From Girardinichthys multiradiatus (Eukaryota; Chordata; Actinopteri; Cyprinodontiformes; Goodeidae), in assembly GCF_021462225.1 (NCBI RefSeq), contig NC_061794.1:47292414-47356413 (forward strand): DNA of 64,000 nt, written 5' to 3'. The translations under genes and the position numbers were made by a program. Positions 1 to 11,449 of this stretch are shown here, piece by piece; the first letter of the stretch is position 1; each line of letters starts with the position of its first letter. The notes beneath the pieces are model-generated. The model did no database searches and was not told where the DNA came from. It saw only the letters and a program-made list of their open reading frames with translations.

Positions 1-63
1 GGGAGAACTGCAGCCTTGAGAGGAGCAAAACTATTAAACCATTTTACAATTGTTTAAGATGTT

Positions 64-1911
64 CTACTTCTGGTTCTTGCTGTCAGGTTTTATGTTCTGG
101 TAAATCAGGTCTCCAGAGGTGCTCTGCTCAAAGACCACACTCTAAAAACAATAATGAAACACACATTAAACTCAGCCTTCATAAGCCAGATGAAACATTA
201 TTTTCTTGTGTTATTACAATAAGTTACCTCCATTTGTTTGTCGCTGAAGCTGTCTGCAATCCCCAAACCTGTGGAATAAAGTGTTCTTTATGTGATGAAT
301 TAATAAAATCAGATTAGATCAACTAGTCAATATTTCCAAAACAAAAAGTGAATCTGCAGGTATGTTAGTTTTTACAGGTGCTTATTGTACATGAGCCAAG
401 TTAAAACTATGGTGGACTTTTACTTCCTGTTCATCTCTTCTTCTGCTGCTGTTCTTGCTTGGGCGCTGTAATGTTCCCTCGGTAGTGAAACGCTTGATGT
501 ACAGTTACGTCTTGGTTCCATCCTTCTCCTGGTGGACATGAGATGTGGACCAGAACCATGGACGGGACAGATTTTTGAATCCCGCTTTCAGTTAATTTCC
601 AACCAATCCGACTCAAACTCATCACTTTAACTGGTCCACTGTTTGATTCAGCTAAATGTTTATTGCATTTAAAGAAGAGCAAAATAAATGAAATGTATAA
701 AATGCTGAGACTCTGGTCTCTGTAGTTTCTTCCTATAAATGTGCACTAGAGCTCTCTGATGGTGAACTGAATGCACACTCTAAATGAGTGCAGCTGTGTG
801 AAGTATCCTCACATGGGTTTGGGACTGGACTGTCAGGCGGTCGACCACTGAGGTTTTCTGTTATTTCTTCATTGATGCACTTTGGGCCTTAGATGAAAGA
901 AGAATCTTCTTCTTCCCCAAAGTGGTGGAGTTTTTTGTTTGTTTGGCTGATGGTGGTGCATCAAAGCTCATGTTCTGAATGATTTGTTTTGCATCTTTTG
1001 ATGAAATTGGGCTTATTTTAATTCATAAAGAGATTTAAGCTGCTATTTATCTGTTTTTCATTTGAATAATTTTTCATTTTAATGATTTAATTGTTCATCC
1101 ATCCATTGTCGTCTAATTATAGGGCAAAAAGTAACAGGCAATCCAGGTTTGTCCCACAGGCAGGAGGACCTGGGAAAGACCCAGAACTGTAGGGACCTTT
1201 GGAGGGAAGTCTGGCTTTCTCCCTTTTCCTGTTTCACAACTCAACATCAGATTCATAGACAACTATTATACCTTTACTTGTTTAATAAAGAGAAAAAAGC
1301 ATCAGTGTGTTGGTGGTTTTCTCACCTTGCAGAGATCTCCTCCTGCAGGAAACTAGAAGAGCTGCTGATAACAGGATGACTGTGACTGCCAGAGCCACAA
1401 CAATCACAATCAGAGGAAGATCTGCAGAGATTAACAAACTGGTTTTTACCGACACCTACTGGTATATCAGGGTATTAATAATAGACACGTCATAGGAAAT
1501 TAATTTCTATAAAAACTCCAACAGGTAGTGGTAGGCTTCTTGAAGAGAATCTGTAAAACACTGGACAGAAAAACTAATTTAAAAATAGCACAAAACAATT
1601 CAGTGTTCAAACACTATCATCAGTATGGGATCATGTGTCAAAGACTTTTCCTGTTTGCACATCCAACTGATTGTGGTATTTAGATGAGCACTGAATCATT
1701 TTACACCCTTTTTTTAAATGGTTTTTATGCCCAGCGTTTTTCAGATGACACTTTTTAAAGACTTCAAGCGAGCTAACAATCTCATGACAGCCTTGATATT
1801 TACCCCACGGTGGAAAAGTTTTTACTGATGTTCCTCCTGATGTTGCTCCATTATTCTGATAGAGACGTGACTGATATGTGGTTCCAGACGTGACTGTGAG
1901 AAAAAAATACA

Positions 1912-1955
<44 letters not shown>

Positions 1956-4900
1956 CTAAGTGTGTGTGTGCGTTTTCATTAAAACTCACCATCTGAGACG
2001 TTGATGTGAAAATCCACGTGTGAGATTGTTCCAGAGTTTAAATATGAAAGACATCTATATTGTCCTGAGTCAGACCGGGTCAGATTTTTTATGGTCACAT
2101 AAAAAACGTTTGATTTTGCGGATTTGTCATGTCCAATGCTGTATCTGCCACTCTGAGCTCTGACGCCGTCTGTGTAAAGCAGAACATCTTCTCCACAGTC
2201 GCCTCTGCAGAAATACTTCTTTGTTCCAGAGAAGCTGAAGGAACAGGCGACTGTGAGCCAGCTGCCAGGTTCTTTATAGAAGTGATGGTCACTGTTTCCA
2301 TCCAACTGAGCTGTTAAAATAATCATCAGTTACTCTCCGTCCTCAACATGATGCAGTCTGATCACATTAATGCCAGTTTCATTACAGTTATACTGGGACC
2401 TGCCCAGTTAATCAGCCCGTGGCCGGAACAGTTAATCCAGCAGCAACTAGAGGAGAAATCTTCCTTCATCATCTCACCTTTATGTGACTGAACCGAATCA
2501 GTGTATGAAAAATTTGGATTTCATTTTCTGCTAAAAAGTAAGAATAAATAAAATAATCTCAGAATAATCAAGTTCATCTGTGTATAATTGATAAGAATCA
2601 ATAATCAATGAATAATTTATCCCTAGAAGCAGTGATAAAATATTCGATTTTCATTTTTTTTACTTTAACCAACTTTATTATAAGACAAACATCAACAGCT
2701 GTGTGATCAAACTGAAATGTGCTTCAGTCCATTAGGGACAATAAAACAGCTTTAATAGAAACTCACCTTCTGCAACAACGACTTTGAATTTTGTGAATGT
2801 AGCAGTATTGTCACCCAGACCACATCTGTACAATCCTGAGTCAAACTGGGTCAGATTGGAGACGGCCACAGACAAATTAAAAGACTTCTCCTGAGCTCTT
2901 TCAAAATATTCAGCGCTGCTTCTTCCATTTATGGCTTTTTGACTTTTTGTGTTAACAAGAACGTTTTCTCCTTCACAGTTTTCTCTGCAGAAAATCCTCC
3001 ATGTTCCTGATGATAGACCGTAGCATATAATGCTCAGGTTTCCTCCAGCTACTCGATGGAAATGATTCATTTCATCAACAGAACTGCTGTTCCTGACCTG
3101 GAAAGCTGCAGAAAAGATCAACAGTTATTAACCTTCCGGCAACAAACTACAATCTAACCACAACATTTTCTGCATCCGATTTAAATACAGGAGCAGAGTT
3201 TATTGGTATTGTTGACTTCTATCCATACCAGTTTTCATATAGAGCAAACAGGCCAACAGAGAATGCCATAATAACATATCTCCACACACCTGGATAACTG
3301 ACACCTATGTGAGGATGCTGTTTGTTGACTTCAGCTCAGCCTTCTGTGCTGCAGTATCCGTCAGACTGATTACGACGCCGAGTAAACTGGGCCTTGGCAG
3401 CTCACTGTGCACCTGGATCCTAAACTTCCTTAGCAACTGACCCAGAATGAGAGACCACATCTCCTTCACTCTCATCCTGAATGCAGGAACATCGCAGGGG
3501 TATGTACTCAGCCCCACCTGTACTCCCTCTTCGCATGACCTTTGCCCCATCCATCCACCAGCAACATCATTGTTAAATTTGTAGGACTGATTTTGAATAA
3601 TAATGAAACAGTCTATAGAGAAAAGGTCTGACACCTGAGGCAACAAACTGGACCTGAAAACATCCAGGACCACAGAGATCTTCATAGACTTCAGGAGATC
3701 AAAGTGCTCTGAATACACTGCCCCCTTCATCAGTGGAGAGGAGGTTGAGAGGGTGGAGAGCTCCAGGTTTCTTGGAATCCACATCTCTGCTTATTTCACC
3801 TGGTCCACAAACATCTCTTACCAGGTGGGAAACGCACAGCAAAGACTTTACTTTACCAACGTCTACCACTCCACCATCAATAGCATCCTGACATACTGCT
3901 ATACAGTGAAGTTCAGCTGCTCTACAGCTGAAGAAACAAAGAACCTGCAACTGGTAATGAGAGCGACACAGCGGGTGATTGGAACCACCCTACACCACAA
4001 ACCCTTGATACCCACTCCTCTACCTCAACCTGTCCCAGAGGGGAGCAAAGAGTGGGAAGAGTGAAGATGGGTCTCGATGGTGGAGCTACAGGACACTCAG
4101 AGCAAGGACAGAAAGGCTGAATGAAAGGTTCTACCCACAAGCTGTCAAAATAACCTCTGCATAAATGTGAAAAAGAGGATATGAGCATGGACTTCAGAAG
4201 GGGGAGATACCTCTCTCCCTGCACATTGGAGGGACAGTGGTGGAAGTGGTTTCCATAAATACCTGGGTGCATATATCACTATTAACCTCCAATGGAGCAG
4301 TAACACTTCCTGTCTGATTAGGAAGGCACACCAGCACATCTACTTCTTCAGGAGGTCGACGCAGGGTTGGACGTGGGAACTCAGTCCTGACATCATTCTA
4401 TTGATGCACTGTGGAGAACGTCCTCTTTGCCTGCATAACCGTGTGGCATGGTAGCTGCTACACGGCTGAGAAGAGGGTCTACCCACCACTGTGGACATTT
4501 ATACAATGAGATGCAGGAAATGGGCCTCCTGCATCATAAAGGACCCCACTCACACAGTGTTTGTTCCCCTCCTTATAGGCAGGAGATTGCAGTGTATTAA
4601 AAGCAGGACTACCAAACTGGGGAACACCTTCTACCCAGAAACTGTGAGACTGTTGAACTCTGAAGGACCCCTGCTGCCCCCTCAGTTATTCCCTTCATCC
4701 CCCATTCATCCCTTTCCTTTATGACATTTTGTACACTGCGAACTTGTACAGATTGCTGCTGGGCTTATGCACAGGTTTTGCACATTTACCATTCTATTTT
4801 CCATTTGTTTAACACCTAAGATCCAGGATATACAGGTCCTTCTCAAAATATTAGCATATTGTGATGAAGTTTATTATTTTCCATAATGTCATGATGAAAA

Positions 4901-7900
4901 TTTAACATTCATATATTTTAGATTCATTGCACACTAACTGAAATATTTCAGGTCTTTTATTGTCTTAATACGGATGATTTTGGCATACAGCTCATGAAAA
5001 CCCAAAATTCCTATCTCACAAAATTAGCATATCATTAAAAGGGTCTCTAAACGAGCTATGAACCTAATCATCTGAATCAACGAGTTAACTCTAAACATCT
5101 GCAAAAGATTCCTGAGGCCTTTAAAACTCCCAGCCTGGTTCATCACTCAAAACCCCAATCATGGGTAAGACTGCCGACCTGACTGCTGTCCAGAAGGCCA
5201 CTATTGACACCCTCAAGCAAGAGGGTAAGACACAGAAAGACATTTCTGAACGAATAGGCTGTTCCCAGAGTGCTGTATCAAGGCACCTCAGTGGGAAGTC
5301 TGTGGGAAGGAAAAAGTGTGGCAGAAAACGCTGCACAACGAGAAGAGGTGACCGGACCCTGAGGAAGATTGTGGAGAAGGGCCGATTCCAGACCTTGGGG
5401 GACCTGGGGAAGCAGTGGACTGAGTCTGGAGTAGAAACATCCAGAGCCACCGTGCACAGGCGTGTGCAGGAAATGGGCTACAGGTGCCGCATTCCCCAGG
5501 TCAAGCCACTTTTGAACCAGAAACAGCGGCAGAAGCGCCTGACCTGGGCTACAGAGAAGCAGCACTGGACTGTTGCTCAGTGGTCCAAAGTACTTTTTTC
5601 AGATGAAAGCAAATTCTGCATGTCATTCAGAAATCAAGGTGCCAGAGTCTGGAGGAAGACTGGGGAGAAGGAAATGCCAAAATGCCAGAAGTCCAGTGTC
5701 AAGTACCCACAGTCAGTGATGGTCTGGGGTGCCGTGTCAGCTGCTGGTGTTGGTCCACTGTGTTTTATCAAGGGCAGGATCAATGCAGCTAGCTATCAGG
5801 AGATTTTGGAGCACTTCATGCTTCCATCTGCTGAAAAGCTTTATGGAGATGAAGATTTCATTTTTCAGCACGACCTGGCACCTGCTCACAGTGCCAAAAC
5901 CACTGGTAAATGGTTTACTGACCATGGTATCACTGTGCTCAATTGGCCTGCCAACTCTCCTGACCTGAACCCCATAGAGAATCTGTGGGATATTGTGAAG
6001 AGAACGTTGAGAGACACAAGACCCAACACTCTGGATGAGCTAAAGGCCGCTATCGAAGCATCCTGGGCCTCCATAAGACCTCAGCAGTACCACAGGCTGA
6101 TTGCCTCCATGCCACGCCGCATTGAAGCAGTCATTTCTGCAAAAGGATTCCCGACCAAGTATTGAGTGCATAACTGTACATGATTATTTGAAGGTTGACG
6201 TTTTTTGTATTAAAAACACTTTTCTTTTATTGGTCGGATGAAATATGCTAATTTTGTGAGATAGGAATTTTGGGTTTTCATGAGCTGAATGCCAAAATCA
6301 TCCGTATTAAGACAATAAAAGACCTGAAATATTTCAGTTAGTGTGCAATGAATCTAAAATATATGAATGTTAAATTTTCATCATGACATTATGAAAAATA
6401 ATGAACTTTATCACAATATGCTAATATTTTGAGAAGGACCTGTATGCTGTTATTTGAAACTTATTTTATCTTAATTTATCTTCTTTTAATATTAGTGAGT
6501 TATTTATATTGTATTTACATTTTTTTTAATGATTCTGTCATGAGGCTCTCTTATGGACCAGAGTAACATTTCGTTCCACCTCATGCTAACGTGTTAGAAA
6601 CGACAGTAGGTCAGAGTTCATCCGGAACGGACATCGCACTTCCACATGCAGCTGGGTGAAAATCTGTGGTTGTAAAATGGTGCAGAGCAGCGATTTATGC
6701 AGAGCTGGTACATCCACTAGAGGGCGGAAGTTGCAACATCATGCATGGAATGACAAGCGGATGTACATCTGACCTTTAGTGAGCGAAGGTCAGCAAACAC
6801 AGGGTTCACCTCAGAGACATTAGACTTAACAGAGTTTGACAGGAGACACGTTGTACATGAGGAAGAGGGGTCAAACCGTTCAGCTGCCCATATTTCAGGT
6901 GGAAACACACACACAGTTTGTATGATTCAGAAATGCTATCTTCTACACATTATTACCAACTACACCAAAATAGGATGATTCCCGCTGCATGTTTCACCTG
7001 CTGCTTGATCTTTTTATATCAAACATCTACCAGACAACATCTATCATGTAATAGAGTTTCTGGTTTTTAGTTAGAGGAAGCAAATAAATTGCGTATTTAT
7101 TCTAGGTTCTTGGTTCAAATAATGTGCACCATGTTTGCAGAAGGAGATAAATAGTTCTCACTTCCTGTAAGAAGCTGCAAAGTGAAGAAATGTCCTGCTT
7201 CAATTCATAGAACAAAGATCAGAGCTGAGAGGACATACTGACATTCAGCTGAAACTTGAACATTAATATTTGGAAATTGAAACCGTTAACATTAAATGAA
7301 AAATGTCTAAAGAAGACAGACGGTCTTTTTAAATAAAATAATACAATAAATAAAACATGTTGATAAAATTCTTCATAAAATGAAGAACATTGTGGAGAAC
7401 CCTGAGCATCCTCTTCATGAGACTGTCCTACAACAACAGAGTGTCTTCAGTCAGAGGATCTTCAGATCTACTGTAAGACGGAGCTACAGGAGATCCTTCC
7501 TGCCCACAGCCATCAGCATCTACAACGGCTCTTTTAAAGAATCCTGCAGAATATGAGCTACAACATCTTTTAATTTACCTTTGGGATTAATAAAGTATTT
7601 TTGAATTTAAATTGAATTAAATCAGTTATTTTATAGATGTGACAAACTTTATTTTAGACCATTTTTCCACACTTAATCCTGGTCAGGCTGAAGGGAACCT
7701 GGGTGTCTATCTCACGGGGTCAAAGGTTGTGAGGCGGGGCACCCAAGGATTTGGTCCGTTCCATCTGTGGCCCAACAAAAATATACAGAGAAGACATTCA
7801 TGCACACACACTCTCAGATCAGGATCTCAAACTAACCAAGGAAAGAGCCCAGAGTTCCCAAAGAAAACCAGTGATTTTACTGGGAGGACATGGAAACAAG

Positions 7901-8558
7901 GACACTACCTGAACCCAGGACATTTCTGCTGTGAGGCATTAACCCCTGCAGCCAGGAGCAACCGTCCATTGTTTGTTGATGGTCTAATGGACCATACTGG
8001 TCTAAAACAGGATCATTTTATCACTGATAACAGGTCTTTGAAGTTCTCCATCAAATTGACTAATCATTATGTTTCTGTCAGGAAGGGTCTTGGAGCTGGA
8101 CCCAAATTGCAGACACACTGACAGGCAAGCAGGAGCAACACGGGGAGTCAATAAATGTCATAAATAAAAGGAAATAACTTACAGGCAGGCATGAGGAGAA
8201 TGAGGCTGGACATGAGCAAATGCATGAACAGTAAGAACCAGTGAGGAGCAAACTGAACTGATGAGTATATTTAGTCCCGCACACAGGGAGACTGATTGGC
8301 ACCGAATAAAGATGAATAGTTTGAGGAGCGGTGGCATGAAAACAGGTTATGAACGTGAAACCTGATCTACCAGAAATAACTCAAAATGTACAGAAATGAA
8401 TGCAACAACATGAACCTGGTGAATCTGGTGAACACAAATGAAAACCAGAACCCAAATATTAGAGGATCGTGACCATTTCAAGGATTGATATTTACAGAAA
8501 TAAAAAAGAAAATGTACTCACAGAGGAAAAAGAAGCAGAATAAAATGTGACAGATCAT
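64..8558 (-). CDS. Gene A: CD300/pIgR-like receptor, two Ig domains, ITIM-like tail
   Basis: Seven exons join in frame to 333 codons plus stop: 8522-8558 (signal, MICHILFC start), 2767-3105 (Ig1), 1990-2310 (Ig2), 1804-1893 (stalk), 1326-1421 (transmembrane), 228-268 and 64-141 (tail, stop TAG at 64-66). All introns are GT-AG; junctions are phase 1 up to the membrane exon, then phase 0. Ig1 shows the family pattern IFCRENC and [10 protein letters not shown]; Ig2 has [17 protein letters not shown] and DSGQYRC. The membrane segment (about [17 protein letters not shown]) has no charged residue and is followed by RRRS. The tail ends in DLIYQNI, which fits an ITIM and also a YxN Grb2-type site. 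I infer an inhibitory surface receptor of leukocytes. Intron 1 (5.4 kb) is swollen by a LINE relic and a complete Tc1 element. The 1-kb intron 269-1325 holds only a weak LINE-like fragment near 1150-1240. The exon chain is a prediction, but phases agree throughout. Confidence 0.82.
1918..1953. repeat. (CA)n microsatellite
   Basis: Uninterrupted CA dinucleotides lie in the short intron between the Ig2 and stalk exons of gene A, only about 25 bases upstream (in gene orientation) of the stalk acceptor at 1894. Confidence 0.95.
3230..4740 (+). mobile_element. Decayed L2-like LINE fragments (reverse transcriptase relic)
   Basis: Plus-strand reading in several broken frames shows reverse transcriptase pieces: FVDFSSAF near 3330, a [13 protein letters not shown] block near 3490, then the C-terminal block found in fish L2/CR1-type LINEs (SILTYC near 3880; CIIKDPTH near 4530; TVRLLN near 4650). 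Parts of the C-terminal block occur twice, so two copies or an internal duplication may be present. Many stops and frameshifts make it dead. The intact Tc1 element at 4833 sits just downstream, probably in the old 3' region. It lies in intron 1 of gene A. Confidence 0.7.
4833..6442 (+). mobile_element. Tc1/mariner transposon, copy 1, complete with long terminal inverted repeats
   Basis: The element starts CAGGTCCTTCTC and ends with its reverse complement, flanked by TA at 4831-4832 and 6443-6444, the usual Tc1 target duplication. The terminal inverted repeats are about 200 bp (4833-5034 and 6238-6442). Each holds two related direct repeats, an outer one around TTAGCATATTGTGAT and an inner one around TTAGCATATCAT, which is the IR/DR layout known from Sleeping Beauty-type elements. 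The two ends are nearly identical, and a full transposase ORF lies between them, so this insertion looks young. It sits in intron 1 of gene A, antisense to that gene. Confidence 0.95.
5161..6165 (+). CDS. Tc1-family DD34E transposase, intact
   Basis: A single uninterrupted ORF of 334 codons, the normal length for Tc1 transposases. The N-terminal part has two helix-turn-helix regions for binding the inverted repeats ([12 protein letters not shown] at about residue 40; [10 protein letters not shown] near 95). A GRKR-type basic stretch between them resembles an AT-hook/nuclear signal. The catalytic triad is visible: D in FSDESKF, D in FQHDLAPAH, and E in NPIENLWD, with exactly 34 residues between the second D and the E. 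The product would cut and paste the flanking element in the nucleus. The copies at 38205 and 63722 are close relatives, the first broken. No disabling mutation is seen; activity is inferred, not shown. Confidence 0.95.
   Translation: MGKTADLTAVQKATIDTLKQEGKTQKDISERIGCSQSAVSRHLSGKSVGRKKCGRKRCTTRRGDRTLRKIVEKGRFQTLGDLGKQWTESGVETSRATVHRRVQEMGYRCRIPQVKPLLNQKQRQKRLTWATEKQHWTVAQWSKVLFSDESKFCMSFRNQGARVWRKTGEKEMPKCQKSSVKYPQSVMVWGAVSAAGVGPLCFIKGRINAASYQEILEHFMLPSAEKLYGDEDFIFQHDLAPAHSAKTTGKWFTDHGITVLNWPANSPDLNPIENLWDIVKRTLRDTRPNTLDELKAAIEASWASIRPQQYHRLIASMPRRIEAVISAKGFPTKY
6450..7005. other. No gene seen; probable LINE 3' remnant
   Basis: Part of gene A intron 1. The first 150 bases are AT-rich and look like the continuation of the LINE 3' region interrupted by the Tc1 insertion. 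The remainder has no coding or structural signal that I can recognise. Confidence 0.4.
7010..7835 (+). repeat. Segmental duplicate, copy 1 (partner 11450-12330)
   Basis: Blocks 7010-7330 and 7620-7835 match 11455-11735 and 12122-12330 in the same order, for example GTGCACCATGTTTGCAGAAG and the GGGGTCAAAGGTTGT block. In this copy the two blocks are separated by a LINE 3' end (7365-7620). In the partner they are separated by a SINE. The ORF crossing 7639-8121 is a chance reading of this repeat. Confidence 0.85.
7365..7620 (+). mobile_element. 5'-truncated LINE 3' end (same family as 12790-13335)
   Basis: It carries the C-terminal reverse-transcriptase tail (NPEHPLH-like, [19 protein letters not shown] reading), a short 3' UTR with GGGATTAATAAAGTA and a GAATT-type tail. 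It closely matches 13060-13320. It is inserted between the two blocks of the duplicated segment. Confidence 0.8.
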
Positions 8559-9554
8559 GTTGAAGCTCAAATGGTTTCCTGCTGGTTCTCTTCCTCTTCT
8601 ATAGCTGCTTCACTTCTCCAACTGAAGGAGTTCCTTCTTCTCTCCTTTTTCTCTCCAGACTTGATGAATAAATACATTCCTGCTTAAAACCTGACACATA
8701 ACTCCTCTCTCTGATTATCTGCAGTCTCATTTCTTCATGACTTTACTGAAATATGTTGCTGTGAAAGGTTAGGCTGATGCAACAATTCAAATTAAAAGGT
8801 CTCCATCCATCTCCTGCAGCTTTGTGGGTTTAGTATAACAGGACAGCTTAAGATATTTTCTTCCAGCTCTTCCAAAAGAACTGAATAATCTTGGTCACAG
8901 TTCTGCTCCACAACCTTCTCCTGGTAGGACATGTCTTAAACTGTTCTTTTGGAAGGAGAGCCTCCCCAGCAGAGACTCCCATCTTCTTAGCTGACTTCTT
9001 TCAATTCTGCGGAGCAACAGATCTCCCCTGAGCTGCACACCACCACCAGCTCTGCAGAATAAGCTCACTTCAGCTGTATAAACTCAAAATCTCATTCATT
9101 CGGTCACTAACTGCAGTTTGGGTCAACAGGGATGTCTTGGACGAGCAGATAAACAGTCTGTGAATGACCCAGTTTGGATGAAACTTCAACTGTGGGACAG
9201 ATGGCCTCACATTAAACTGTAGAACACTTGAAAAAGAGACGTTCTTGGTCCAGTTGGTGACTCAGTTGGTGCCCAGGTTCTGTGGGTCCAGTGTTGGATG
9301 GTGAAGGTAAGAGCAGGACTCAAGTACAATCAAAAGGGAGCAGACAGGCATCAGCTGAACCACAACTCCCAGAATTACCTGCACCAACAAGCACATGACC
9401 AGGATCTGACAAAGGCAACAAGAAACCATTTCAGAATGGGACTGAGCCTGCAAAACAAGCCCTCCACCACCATGCTTTACCGGCAGTAAGTGGTATTCTG
9501 GGCAAACGTGTGGTGTTTGGTTTTCTTCCAACATGGTGCTAAAGATTATGACCA
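8559..9554. other. Upstream region of gene A, no gene seen
   Basis: About 1 kb 5' of the gene A signal exon. It probably holds the 5' UTR and promoter, but I could not place a TATA box or start site. No coding exon or recognised repeat is visible. Confidence 0.4.
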
Positions 9555-9965
9555 CTTCAATTCAATTCAGTTTTATTTGTATAGCATCAATTCACAACAC
9601 ATGTCGTCTCAAGGCTCTTCACAAAGGGTTTGAATGGTGCGGGGTTGTTGGGGAGGTTAAATTAAACTACTGAGTGTTAGAGTTTGAACATTTTAGAATG
9701 GGCTATGTGTAGCTGTACTAAGTAAAATAATACACTGATAAAGTTTGTCCATCTAGAGCCCACTGATGGTCATTGTTATACTAAAAACCACAAGGATTGG
9801 GATACCTCCCTCTGTCAGACTGATTATAACCATTGGAAAAGAGAAGGGGTCATACAGGTAGCAGAAATGGAGGGTGTGTTTGCACCTCAACCATAACTGA
9901 GCCGGTTTAGGCTAAACCTGACTCCCCCTTACTCCATCCATCAGGGAGGGAGGAAGATGGAGTTA
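9555..9965 (+). repeat. Dispersed repeat family X, copy 1 (partial)
   Basis: It begins with AATTC repeats and the block CAGTTTTATTTGTATAG followed by CAATTCACAACACATG and CTCAAGGCTCTTCACAAAG. The same block starts the longer copies at 18880 and 56394. This copy diverges after about 80 bases. The class of the element is unknown to me. Confidence 0.7.
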
Positions 9966-11185
9966 AAATAATTGGAGAGTGTTGTTTCCTGTTACATTGT
10001 GTGAAAGCTGTGAACAGATCTCATCTGTTCCAGAAGTCTAGATGTTCATCTAGAAACAATTTGTTTCTCCTGGAGGAAGCTTCATTTCTTTGCTCTCTGG
10101 TCACTGCACAGTTTATGATCAACTCTGCATCCTTCTGGCCACAAAATCCTACAACACCTCAAAGAAGAATAAGGAGCTGCTGGTGTCTGCTGAACAAACC
10201 TTTGAACATTCCCTGATGACACATTGAAGAAGTTGACCCACGGTGCAGGAACAGTTTTGTTGCCTAAATCATGTGACTGAGGTTCCCCTATGGCAACAGG
10301 TGTCTGAAAACAATAAAGGTCTAAATAAACTCAATACAGCAAGCAAGAATCACGGTAAATTTGAACTAAAACAAGCCTTAACTGCAGAACCTCATGTTAT
10401 AATTGTTCAGATAGAACCACCTTGTTGTAAATGTTCTAGATTATTTTCTCAAACTGCAGCTTCCTTTTGTCCTGTGGGATTAAACATGGCAGCTGAAGGT
10501 TGAAGCTAAGTTGAATACAGCTGGTATCACCCGTCTGAGGCACAGAGTAGACGAAAACCTGCCCAGAAACGTAAAAGGCCAAACGAAAGGTTCATTTTAC
10601 ACTAAAACACTGTTAGCTACATTAATAAAGAAGTAACTGTGAGGTCCAAAGTAAACCAACTAGTAAGTGGAAAATAAAATGAATTAATTAAATGAGTTTT
10701 TAAAGTGATCAGGTTGGTTCTGTGGATATTTGAACTGTGATTTCAGACATTTTCAGCTTCTCTGTTGGCGTCCTATTCAAGCACTCAGAGCTGAGACAAC
10801 AACAGGAAACCTTCATCTTATTACATGTTTCATTTTATCCATCCTCATTCTTCTGAGGGATTATTTCAGCCTAGTTGCTCTAAAGTATGATGGAAAAAAG
10901 GGAGAAGAGGGAAAAAATCAAGGTCTGAATCTTTGCTTTACAGTTTCATAAAGAATAACTTGAATGTTTTAAAAATGAATCATTAAAAGTTCAGTGAGCC
11001 TGTGAAAGGACAAAGAGAACATCTCAACAGTCCAAGGGAGTGTACTATATGTCCATGTAAAAGTTTCCACTGATGAAGAATAACATTTTGAGGTGAAAGA
11101 AGAATTAAAAAGACTTTTAAAGCAGGTTACAGACATAATTATCCCAATTACTGAGAATAAGAGTCAGTGTGCGCCTGTTGTGTTA
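9966..11185. other. Intergenic stretch, nothing recognised
   Basis: No splice-framed exon, transposase or reverse-transcriptase similarity was seen on either strand. The short ORFs here have no family features. Confidence 0.4.
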
Positions 11186-11430
11186 GTAACTGTTGTTGTT
11201 ACCATATGTGAAAGGAAATTCGGTATAAATTGGAAAGGAAAGAGTAATTTCAAAACAGCATGCAAGACTTTTCAAGAACAAATGTAGCACGACATTTTTA
11301 CACACGCCAAGAACATTTCCTTATCTACACTTCTTCTTGACAAGTCTAGCATGCTGTTTTAAAATGACTCATTCCTCAGAACAATTTACATCAACTTTCC
11401 TTTCACATATGCTAACAACAACAGTTACAC
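11186..11430. repeat. Small imperfect foldback element
   Basis: The left arm (about 11186-11276) and the right arm (about 11338-11430) are reverse complements with few mismatches. Shared blocks are TAACTGTTGTTGTTA, CATATGTGAAAGGAAA, AAAACAGCATGC and AGACTT-TCAAG. The spacer is about 60 bases. This is the shape of a MITE or hairpin remnant. Confidence 0.8.
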
Positions 11431-11449
11431 TTTTTATCACTTTTTTTCA

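Noticed and set aside
3753..4064. Candidate small protein on the plus strand
   Set aside because: It is a fragment of the decayed LINE reverse transcriptase in gene A intron 1.
5121..5565. Minus-strand ORFs opposite the Tc1 transposase (also at 38165-38567 and 63682-63897)
   Set aside because: Shadows of the transposase gene; the same reverse frames recur in each copy and carry no known motif.
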